From contig JAVJON010000015.1 of assembly GCA_040216765.1 (NCBI GenBank), positions 62,001 to 126,000 of the forward strand: a DNA stretch of 64,000 nt. Direction: 5' to 3'. How positions within the stretch are numbered: the first letter of the stretch is position 1; each line of letters begins with the position of its first letter. Below the pieces are notes generated by a model. It was given only the letters and a program-made list of their open reading frames with translations. It was not told the origin of the DNA and did no database searches. The stretch is from Marinibaculum sp040216765. GTDB taxonomy: Bacteria > Pseudomonadota > Alphaproteobacteria > Ferrovibrionales > Ferrovibrionaceae. Shown piece after piece: positions 1 through 7,095 of this stretch. A program made the position numbers and the translations under genes.

Positions 1-13
1 CCCACGGAGCGTC

Positions 14-532
14 TCAGCCAGCCGATGGGCGGCCGCTCTGCACCAGGATCAGGTCGCCAGGGCGCATGCGCGCCAGGATGCGGCGCAGGACCGGTCGCGG
101 CACCGCGATGCAGCCGGCCGTGGGCCGCAGGCCCGGCCGTGCCACATGCAGGAAGATCGCACTGCCGGCGCCGGGGCGCGGGGGCGCGTCGTTGTAGCCG
201 AGCTCCACCACCATGTCGTACAGGCCATCGGCACGCAGCAGCCGCTCGGCACTTGCCGCCAGCGGCAGGCGCACCGGGCGGTTGTAGGCCGGGTGGCCCG
301 GCTCGTCGCACCAGCCGTCGCGCGGGCCGATCGGCGATGCGCGCATCGCACCGGCCGGCAGGCCGACCCGCCCGGGCCGGTAGCGCAGGCTGCGCACCGG
401 CCAGAGCCCTGCAGGCGTGACACCGTCGCCCTCCCGCTTGGAGCTTCGGACCCCGCCGCGGCCCAGCGCGCAGGCCGCGGCCAGGCCGCGGCCGGTCAGC
501 CGGCCGATCCGGCCATCGCCGCAGGCCACCAC
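14..532 (-). CDS. YkuD-like L,D-transpeptidase family protein
   Basis: About 172 residues. The C-terminal half has the shape of a YkuD catalytic core: an FLHVARPG segment followed by TAGCIAVP, in which the Cys would be the acyl-enzyme nucleophile. The usual SHGC is TAGC here, as in some short stand-alone YkuD proteins. An ALGRGGV...KREGDGVTPAG stretch near the N-terminus is typical of this short family. I place the start at the first GTG of a GTG-GTG pair because further upstream the frame is low-complexity and runs into the divergent transporter gene. The family acts on peptidoglycan peptides or is of unknown function; no signal peptide is evident. Divergent from the EamA gene, with a shared promoter region of about 40 bp. 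Confidence 0.75.
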   Translation of the reverse strand: MVACGDGRIGRLTGRGLAAACALGRGGVRSSKREGDGVTPAGLWPVRSLRYRPGRVGLPAGAMRASPIGPRDGWCDEPGHPAYNRPVRLPLAASAERLLRADGLYDMVVELGYNDAPPRPGAGSAIFLHVARPGLRPTAGCIAVPRPVLRRILARMRPGDLILVQSGRPSAG

Positions 533-570
533 CCGCCAGATCGCCGCCCGGCCCCGCGGGCCGGCTGACG

Positions 571-1521
571 ATGCGCGCGCTCCCGGGACTGCGGCGTCCG
601 CAGAAGCTCGATTTCCTGCTCCTGACATTGCTCTCCCTGCAATGGAGTACGGCCTATCTGTTCATCGATCTTGCCGCCGACGAGGTGCCGCCGGCAACGA
701 TCTCCGCCTGCCGCAACCTGGGTGGCGCGGTGGCCCTGCTGCTGCTGGCCCGCCTGCTGGGCGAGCGCTTTCCGCGGGACTGGCGCAGGCTGGCGGTGTT
801 CCCGGTGACTGGCCTGCTGGGCAGCTTCCTGCCGTTCGTCCTGCTGGGCCGTGCCGCCCAGACGGTCGATTCCGGCCTGATCGCCATCCTGGTCGGCTTC
901 ATGCCGCTGGCGGCCTTCATCGCCGCCCACCTGATGACGGCGGACGAGAAACTCTCGCCGCGGCGCCTGCTCGGCGTCATGGTCGGCATGGCCGGAATCG
1001 TCTGGCTGGTCGGGCCGCAGGCGCTGGCCGGGCTGGGCATCGGCAACGAGGCACAGATGATCGGCCAGCTCGCGGCCCTGGGCGCGGCGCTCTGCTGGGC
1101 GGTGGGCAATCTTGTGGCGCGCCGCATCTCCGGCGTGCCGCTGGTCACGGCCGCGGGCTGCGTCCTGCTCGGCGGCTCGCTCTATGCGGTCCCCGCCTCG
1201 CTCGTCTTCGATTCGCCCTGGGACCTGCAGCTCAGCGACACGGCCATCCTCGGCCTGGCCGGCCTGACCTTCTGGACCAGCGCCTCCGCCAGCATCGTCT
1301 TCGTCCGCCTGGTCACGACGATCGGGGCGACCTTCGTGGCCTGGAGCAACTTCGTCAATCCGGTGCTGGGCGTGATATGGGGGGCCCTGTTCCTGGGCGA
1401 GGCCCTGCCCCTGCGGGCCTTCCTTGTCCTGGGACTGATCCTGCTGGGGATCGCGGTGGCACAGCTGCCCTGGCCGCGCCTGCTCCGCCGGTTGCGGAGC
1501 GGCCGGCCACCGGGCGGCTAG
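571..1521 (+). CDS. DMT-superfamily (EamA) transporter
   Basis: 316 residues, almost entirely hydrophobic, with about ten predicted membrane helices in two EamA-like halves. The first half runs from LLLTLLSLQWSTAYLF to about residue 150; the second begins near AALGAALCWAVGNLVAR and ends with the typical NPVLGVIWGALFLGE motif. That Pro-Val-x-x-x-x-x-Gly-x-x-x-x-x-Glu pattern is the hallmark of the family's eighth/ninth helices. It is an inner-membrane drug/metabolite exporter of unknown substrate. The start ATG is close to the divergent YkuD-like gene, and a charged tail (RLLRRLRSGR) ends the protein. Confidence 0.88.
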   Translation: MRALPGLRRPQKLDFLLLTLLSLQWSTAYLFIDLAADEVPPATISACRNLGGAVALLLLARLLGERFPRDWRRLAVFPVTGLLGSFLPFVLLGRAAQTVDSGLIAILVGFMPLAAFIAAHLMTADEKLSPRRLLGVMVGMAGIVWLVGPQALAGLGIGNEAQMIGQLAALGAALCWAVGNLVARRISGVPLVTAAGCVLLGGSLYAVPASLVFDSPWDLQLSDTAILGLAGLTFWTSASASIVFVRLVTTIGATFVAWSNFVNPVLGVIWGALFLGEALPLRAFLVLGLILLGIAVAQLPWPRLLRRLRSGRPPGG

Positions 1522-1552
1522 GCGCGTCCCGCAAGGACCCCGCAACGGCCCT

Positions 1553-2857
1553 TCAGTAGCTGACGTCCAGCGCGCCGCTCGCCGCCCGGCCGGCAGCGCC
1601 CTGCTGGCGATAGACCTGGCTGGCCAGGGCCTGTGCGGCCATCTGCGGCGAGGCCGGGGTCAGCCCGGTGGCCCGCTCCGCGGTCCCCAGGCCGAACCAG
1701 CGCCGCCCGCCGCGGGTATCGCCGTCCAGCGGCATGTAGGTGCGGCTGCCCGCCGGCACCGTCGCCTGCTGGGCCTGCGCCTCCTGTGCCGGCCGCGGCT
1801 GCGCCGGCTGTGCCTGCGCCGGCTGTGCCTGGGCCAGGATCTGCTGGGCCTGGATCTGCATGGCCTGCGCCTGCTGCGCCTGCATCGCGGCGTTGGCCTG
1901 CGACGACGGCGGCGGCGGCACCGTGCCGGCCGGCTGTCCGTCGACGGCTGCCGTCTGGTGCAGAGCCTCGCCGAGGCGGGCCTGCACGGCGGCATCCAGT
2001 GCAGCCACCAGGCCGCTCGCGGCCATCGCCTGCTGTGCGTGGCGCAATCTTGCATCCAGGTCCGCCGACAATTGCGGCATGTCGGCCGGCGTCCCGTTGG
2101 CCAGCCTGTCCAGCCCCTTCGGGGACTGCATCGCGGCCATGGCCACGGCTGGTGGAACGGCCTGGGATGCGGCCTGGGCCCCGACCTCCGGCCCCGCCTG
2201 AGGCATGGCGGACCGGGCCGCGATGTCGGTGGCGGCTGGAAGTGCGCTCTTGGCGCGGAACATGTTGCTGGCCGTAAGGGCACCGGCCTGCGGGCCGCTG
2301 CCGGTACGGGTCTGGTCCTGGCTGCCCGGATTCTGTGCCGCGACGGCACCGATCGGCGGCGCGGGCGGCATCGCCTGTGCCGCGGCCCCCAGTGCCGCTG
2401 TCCCCTGGGCCTGGGATGCGGCCGCGCCGGCGGCGGCGCCATCGTCGGCAGAGACACCGGCGCCGGCCAGCTTCACCTCGCCCACCTCGACCTTGCCCGG
2501 TTCCGGCGCGTCGTCGCGGAACGCCGACATCGCCAGGCCGCCGACGGTGTCGCCGGCGATCGCCTCGAACGCGGCGTTGGCGACGGAGCCGACGACCCCG
2601 ATCGCGCCGCCGAACAGCAGGCCGCCGATGACGGAGGGCCCCGGCGCGATCTTGTCGCCGGTGAGCTCGGTGTAGATGGAGTTGACGATCGGGATGTGAT
2701 GCAGCGGATTGACCGCATCCAGCAGGGAATCGAAGGTCAGGCCGTCCGCACCGAACATCGCCTTTTCGGCGGCGGCATCATGGTAGATGCCGCGCGCTTC
2801 CGGGCGCTCCAGGCTTTCGCCGTAATAGCCCTGTTCTGCCAATGGATGTGTCAGCAT
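1553..2857 (-). CDS. Ala/Gln-rich conserved hypothetical protein
   Basis: 434 residues, function unknown. The first ~110 residues look folded and conserved: a FDSLLDAVNPLHHIPIVNSI segment, then IYTELTGDKIAPG and a glycine-rich hydrophobic stretch (VIGGLLFGGAIGVVGSVAN) that could be a membrane hairpin. I recall similar NPLHHIPIV...TGD sequences from other alphaproteobacterial hypotheticals. The rest is Ala/Pro/Gln-rich, including a Gln-Ala run of about 45 residues near position 320 and a short TYMPLDGDTRGGRRWFGLG block close to the C-terminus. Start ATG is followed by LTHPLAEQGYYGES. Stands alone, convergent with the EamA gene. Confidence 0.7.
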   Translation of the reverse strand: MLTHPLAEQGYYGESLERPEARGIYHDAAAEKAMFGADGLTFDSLLDAVNPLHHIPIVNSIYTELTGDKIAPGPSVIGGLLFGGAIGVVGSVANAAFEAIAGDTVGGLAMSAFRDDAPEPGKVEVGEVKLAGAGVSADDGAAAGAAASQAQGTAALGAAAQAMPPAPPIGAVAAQNPGSQDQTRTGSGPQAGALTASNMFRAKSALPAATDIAARSAMPQAGPEVGAQAASQAVPPAVAMAAMQSPKGLDRLANGTPADMPQLSADLDARLRHAQQAMAASGLVAALDAAVQARLGEALHQTAAVDGQPAGTVPPPPSSQANAAMQAQQAQAMQIQAQQILAQAQPAQAQPAQPRPAQEAQAQQATVPAGSRTYMPLDGDTRGGRRWFGLGTAERATGLTPASPQMAAQALASQVYRQQGAAGRAASGALDVSY

Positions 2858-2995
2858 GTCAAAACGCTCCTCGGGCCACGTTCCAGCAGGAATCGGGCCA
2901 GAGTGATTCTTGAGGAAAATCAGGGAGATGCTGTGTCGCGCTGGAGGGGCGTGCAGGATATGCCGGGCAGATCCGTCCGCCCCGGGCGTCCTGGC

Positions 2996-4156
2996 TCAGA
3001 GGTAGTGCCCGGACTTCTTCCGCTTGGTATCCAGGTAGAACTCGTTATGGGCGTTGGCGGTGAAGGCGAGCGGCACCCGCCCGGCCACCGGGATGCCACA
3101 GGCTTCCAGGCCGGCCACCTTGTCCGGGTTGTTGGTCATCAGGCGGACCGCCGGGAAACCCAGGATGCGAAGCATTTCCGCAGCCGGCAGGAAGACCCGC
3201 TCGTCCGCTTCGAAGCCGATCCGCAGATTGGCCTCGACCGTGTCGAAGCCCTCGTCCTGGATCCGGTAGGCCCGCAGCTTGTTGATCAGGCCGATGCCCC
3301 GACCCTCCTGGGCCAGGTAGAGCAGCACCCCGCCGCCGGCGGCGGCCATCTGCCGGATCGCGCCGCGCAGCTGTTCGCCGCAGTCGCACCGCATGCTGCC
3401 GAGCAGATCGCCGGTAAAGCATTCCGAATGGATGCGGGCCAGCACCGGGGTGTGGCGGTCCGGCTCGCCCACGATCACCGCCAGGTGCTCCGGCCCGCCA
3501 TCGGCGGCGCGGAACGCCTGCAGCCGGGCGGTGGCCGCGTCGTGCAGCGGCAGGCGTACCGGCTTGCCCAATGCCTTCAGGGAACGGGCGGCATGATCGT
3601 CATGGGCGAGGACCGAAGCGGCATCCAGGTCGAGCAGGTCCAGCCGCGCGGCCAGCGCGCTGGCCGGCTCCGGCACGGTGGCGACGGTGACGGCGGGCAG
3701 CAGCTGCGCGATCTTGGCCAGCTTGACGGCGGCCATGGCCGACGGCCCGGGGGGCTGGCGGTCCCGCGTGAAGGGCCCGATCAGCGGGTTTTCCAGGTCG
3801 GTCGCGGGATCGGCCAGGTCGCGCAGCGTGCGCGCGGTCATCTCCGGGTCGACCAGCACGCCGACCACCGGATGGCCGGTGGGCTTGATATGCAGGACGG
3901 CCGCCCGCGCCGCGGTGACGAAGGCGCGCAGGTCCGCCGTACCGGCTTCGGCGCGCAACATCGCCAGGGCCGGGGCGTCAAGATGCTCGCTGGCATGCAC
4001 CAGCAGCGCGGCGGGCGCCGCGTCCGTCCCGGCGCCGCCCGTCCCGGCGTCGAACACCACGGGAAGGCCGCGACGGAAATCGGCCAGGGCACGGCCGATA
4101 CGCCGGTGCCGGCGGGCTGTGACGACGGGATCGTCGGAACGTTGCGCGTGGATCAT
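2996..4156 (-). CDS. ribA: GTP cyclohydrolase II
   Basis: 386 residues. The C-terminal ~190 residues are a full GTP cyclohydrolase II: SECFTGDLLGSMRCDCGEQL carries the zinc-binding cysteines and start of the active site, and YLAQEGRGIGLINKLRAY and LMTNNPDKV are textbook motifs. The enzyme opens GTP in the first step of riboflavin synthesis. The N-terminal ~190 residues are not needed for that fold. They begin IGRALADFRRGLPVV, reminiscent of a DHBP-synthase (RibB) start, but the acidic DDEDRENEGD active-site block is missing. So this looks like a RibB-like module that has lost its catalytic residues. Divergent from kynA across about 140 bp. Confidence 0.93.
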   Translation of the reverse strand: MIHAQRSDDPVVTARRHRRIGRALADFRRGLPVVFDAGTGGAGTDAAPAALLVHASEHLDAPALAMLRAEAGTADLRAFVTAARAAVLHIKPTGHPVVGVLVDPEMTARTLRDLADPATDLENPLIGPFTRDRQPPGPSAMAAVKLAKIAQLLPAVTVATVPEPASALAARLDLLDLDAASVLAHDDHAARSLKALGKPVRLPLHDAATARLQAFRAADGGPEHLAVIVGEPDRHTPVLARIHSECFTGDLLGSMRCDCGEQLRGAIRQMAAAGGGVLLYLAQEGRGIGLINKLRAYRIQDEGFDTVEANLRIGFEADERVFLPAAEMLRILGFPAVRLMTNNPDKVAGLEACGIPVAGRVPLAFTANAHNEFYLDTKRKKSGHYL

Positions 4157-4235
4157 GCCGCAATGCTACGCGGGCTCGACAGCGGCCCGCAACGCCGCTT
4201 CCGGCAGGCCGCGACGGTCGCCATTTTTCCAATGC

Positions 4236-4250
4236 TCCGGCGTCGCCGGA
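4236..4250. promoter_or_regulatory. Inverted repeat in the ribA-kynA divergent promoter region
   Basis: A perfect 7-bp inverted repeat around one central T (TCCGGCG-T-CGCCGGA) lies in the short spacer between the divergent ribA and kynA genes, about 45 bp before the kynA start. It could be an operator or a short hairpin in the kynA leader. No regulator is assigned, and G+C-rich palindromes arise by chance in such DNA. Confidence 0.3.
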
Positions 4251-4295
4251 TCTGTAGAGTGGCCCCCGACAGAGGCATGGCCCGGAACGGGCCGG

Positions 4296-5138
4296 ATGGT
4301 GGCAATGACATCTGGAAAGACCCTGGAGGAGGGGATCCACACCGACTTCAAGGAGCAGATGTCCTATGCGGACTATCTGTGCCTGGACAGTGTGCTGTCC
4401 GCCCAAAGGCCGGTCTCCGACAGCCATGACGAACTGCTGTTCATCACCATCCACCAGGCGACCGAACTCTGGCTGAAGCTGATGCTCCACGAGGTGCGGG
4501 GGGCGACCCGCAGCATCGCGGCGGACGACCTGCAGCCGGCCTTCAAGATGCTGGCGCGGGTGTCGCGCATCCAGGCACAGATCATCCAGTCGTGGGATAT
4601 CCTGTCGACCCTGACACCGGCGGACTATCTCGCGTTCCGCGACAGCCTGGGCCGGGCATCGGGGTTCCAGTCCTCCGGCTATCGCCTGCTGGAATTCGCG
4701 CTTGGCAACCGCGATCCGGCGCTCCTGGCGCCGTTCCGCCACGACGCGGCGGTCCTGGCCGGCCTGCAGGAGGCGCTGGCCGCGCCGAGCATCTATGACG
4801 AGGCGGTGCGCCTGCTGGCCCGGTCCGGCTTTCCGATCGCGCCGGCCGTGCTGGATCGCGACCCGTCGGCCGCCTGGGCGCGCGACGACACGGTGCTGGC
4901 GGCCTGGCGGGAAATCTACCGCGATACCGGCCGGCACTGGGACCTCTATCAGCTTGCCGAGAAGCTGGTGGATGTCGAGGACTGGTTCCAGCAATGGCGG
5001 TTCCGCCACCTGAAGACGGTCGAACGGATCATCGGCATGCGACGCGGCACCGGAGGCTCCTCCGGCGTCGCCTATCTGAAAAAAGCGCTGGACTTCGCGT
5101 TCTTTCCTGAACTATGGGCGCTACGAACCGAATTGTGA
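4296..5138 (+). CDS. kynA: Tryptophan 2,3-dioxygenase
   Basis: 280 residues, the usual length. Catalyses haem-dependent opening of L-tryptophan to N-formylkynurenine. Diagnostic segments are DELLFITIHQATELWLKLML near the N-terminus (the active-site His), FQSSGYRLLEFALGNR in the middle, and WRFRHLKTVERIIGMRRGTGGSSGVAYL near the end, where RHLKTVER contains the haem-ligand His. The ATG chosen gives MVAMTSGKTLEEGIHTDF; a second ATG nine bases later is equally possible. The stop lies 11 bp before the next gene, an alpha/beta hydrolase that should deformylate the product, so the two form an operon. Confidence 0.96.
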   Translation: MVAMTSGKTLEEGIHTDFKEQMSYADYLCLDSVLSAQRPVSDSHDELLFITIHQATELWLKLMLHEVRGATRSIAADDLQPAFKMLARVSRIQAQIIQSWDILSTLTPADYLAFRDSLGRASGFQSSGYRLLEFALGNRDPALLAPFRHDAAVLAGLQEALAAPSIYDEAVRLLARSGFPIAPAVLDRDPSAAWARDDTVLAAWREIYRDTGRHWDLYQLAEKLVDVEDWFQQWRFRHLKTVERIIGMRRGTGGSSGVAYLKKALDFAFFPELWALRTEL

Positions 5139-5149
5139 GGGAGGGTTGC

Positions 5150-6028
5150 ATGGCTGCGGTCTGGCTTGAGTACGACCAGGAAGCGCTGGACGCGCAGTAC
5201 AACAACCGTCTGGCGGTGCCGACGGTGCAGAATCATTTCGACAACTGGAAGGCGTGGAGCGCCGGCACGCGCGAGGCCCTGAACTGCCGGCTGAACCAGT
5301 CCTATGGCCGGACCGGGTCGGAGAAGCTGAACATCTTTCCCTCGCCGCGGCCCAATGCGCCGATCCAGCTGTTCATCCATGGCGGCTATTGGCAGTCCAT
5401 GGACAAGTCGGACTTCGACTATATCGCGGAAGGGCTTGCCCCCCTCGGCGCCAATGTCCTTGTGGTCAACTATGGCCTGACGCCCAATATCGGCATGGAC
5501 GATATCGTCCGGCAGATCCGCTCGGCCTGTGCCTGGGCATGGCGCAATGCCAAGGATTTCAGCGGCGATCCCAACCGCCTGTTCGTGTCCGGCCATTCCG
5601 CCGGCGGCCATCTCGCGGCAATGGCGGCGCTCACCGACTGGCCGGCCTTCGATGCCGAGCTGCCGGCGGATCTGGTGAAGGGCGCCTGCTGCATTTCGGG
5701 GATCTACGACCTGGAGCCGATCCGCCTGTCCTACCTCAACAAGGTCATCCAGCTCGACGAAGCCGTGTCGCTGCGGAATTCGCCGCTGCGCATCCTGCAG
5801 GAAGACAAGCGCCGGCTGCCGAACGCCTCGCTCACCCTCTGCGTCGGCGGCGACGAGAGCAGCGAATTCAAGCGCCAGCAGGAGAGCTTCGCCACCGCCT
5901 GGGCCGGCAGGGGCCTGTCCTGCGAGGTGATCCCCCGTCCCGGCCTGCATCATTTCAACGTCATCGACGAGCTTGCGGACCTGGACAGCCCCTTGAATCT
6001 TGCCGTGTTGCGCCAGATGGGGCTGTAG
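5150..6028 (+). CDS. Alpha/beta hydrolase, probable arylformamidase (kynurenine formamidase)
   Basis: 292 residues. An alpha/beta hydrolase with an oxyanion-hole motif LFIHGGYWQS, a nucleophile elbow VSGHSAGGH and a final His in LHHFNVIDE. HGGYW is typical of the animal-type (AFMID) arylformamidase. Most characterised bacterial KynB enzymes belong instead to an unrelated metal-dependent cyclase-like family. Its position 11 bp behind kynA supports hydrolysis of N-formylkynurenine to kynurenine. The start is fixed by a strong GAGGGAGG ribosome site seven to eight bases upstream of the ATG. No kynureninase (kynU) is present nearby. Confidence 0.85.
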   Translation: MAAVWLEYDQEALDAQYNNRLAVPTVQNHFDNWKAWSAGTREALNCRLNQSYGRTGSEKLNIFPSPRPNAPIQLFIHGGYWQSMDKSDFDYIAEGLAPLGANVLVVNYGLTPNIGMDDIVRQIRSACAWAWRNAKDFSGDPNRLFVSGHSAGGHLAAMAALTDWPAFDAELPADLVKGACCISGIYDLEPIRLSYLNKVIQLDEAVSLRNSPLRILQEDKRRLPNASLTLCVGGDESSEFKRQQESFATAWAGRGLSCEVIPRPGLHHFNVIDELADLDSPLNLAVLRQMGL

Positions 6029-6078
6029 TACGGACGCGCCGTCCGAACGGACGGGGCCCGGCAAGGGAGGCAGACCAG

Positions 6079-6792
6079 ATGGCGCGTTCGAAACAGATCC
6101 TGCTGATCGACGATGACGAGACCCTGCGGGATTCGCTCGCGGAGCAGCTCGAACTCACAGGCGAGTTCGCGACCGCCTGCGCCTCCAACGGCGAAGAGGG
6201 CCTGACCCGGGCCGGCGGCGGCGATTTCGAGCTGATCCTGCTGGATGTCGGCCTGCCGGACCGTGACGGCCGCGACGTCTGCCGCGCGCTGCGCGCGGCC
6301 AAGGTGGCCGCGCCGATCATCATGCTGACCGGCGCCACCGGCGAGGACGACACGATCACCGGCCTGGATGCCGGCGCCAACGACTATGTCACCAAGCCCT
6401 TCAAGTTCAACGTGCTGTTGGCGCGGATCCGCGCGCAGCTGCGCCAGCACGAGCAGAGCGAGGATGCCGTTTTCGGCATCGGCCCCTATACCTTCAAGCC
6501 CAGCGCCAAGCTGCTGTTCGACGACGAGCGCCAGGGCCGCAAGATCCGGCTGACCGAGAAGGAAACCGCGATCCTGAAATACCTGTACCGCGCCGAAGGG
6601 GCGGTGGTCGGCCGGCAGACCCTGCTGACCGAGGTCTGGGGCTACAATGCCGAGGTCACCACCCATACCCTGGAGACCCATATCTACCGGCTGCGCCAGA
6701 AGATCGAGCGCGACCCCGCGGCGGCGCAGATCCTGGTGACCGAACCCGGCGGCTATCGGCTGGTCGCGGCGCGGGATGCCACTGCCGGCTGA
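6079..6792 (+). CDS. OmpR/PhoB-family response regulator
   Basis: 237 residues. A receiver domain (1-120) has the acidic pocket LLIDDDETL, phospho-acceptor Asp in ILLDVGLPDRDG and invariant Lys in YVTKPF. A winged-helix DNA-binding domain follows, with LTEKETAILKYLYRAEGAVVGR and recognition-helix region THTLETHIYRLRQKIE. All phosphorylation residues are intact. No histidine kinase gene adjoins it, so it is an orphan in this window. The ATG follows GGGAGG by about eight bases. It starts 50 bp after the formamidase gene, but nothing ties it functionally to the kynurenine pair. Confidence 0.93.
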   Translation: MARSKQILLIDDDETLRDSLAEQLELTGEFATACASNGEEGLTRAGGGDFELILLDVGLPDRDGRDVCRALRAAKVAAPIIMLTGATGEDDTITGLDAGANDYVTKPFKFNVLLARIRAQLRQHEQSEDAVFGIGPYTFKPSAKLLFDDERQGRKIRLTEKETAILKYLYRAEGAVVGRQTLLTEVWGYNAEVTTHTLETHIYRLRQKIERDPAAAQILVTEPGGYRLVAARDATAG

Positions 6793-7095
6793 CCATCGGG
6801 CATCGGGACCCGCTCGTGCGATGCGGTATGCCGCCATCCCATCGACCTGAGACTATTGCGCGCGGCACCTGAATAGAGTCAGGGGTTCGCAGCCGATGCC
6901 CTATGCTCGCGCCCGACGACCGACAGAACGGCCGGATCGGGGGGCGCGACGTCAATAGCTGCATGGCTGTCAGACATAGGTCTGGAAAAATACGCCCCGG
7001 CCTTCGCCGAGGCGGAGGTCGATCTGCAGACCCTGCCGCATCTGACCGACGCGGATCTCAGGGAACTCGGCCTGCCGCTCGGCCCCCGCCGCAAG

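Noticed and set aside
1958..4429. An 823-codon plus-strand frame through the Ala/Gln-rich gene and ribA
   Set aside because: Antisense to ribA, which has unmistakable catalytic motifs; the frame has no domain of its own.
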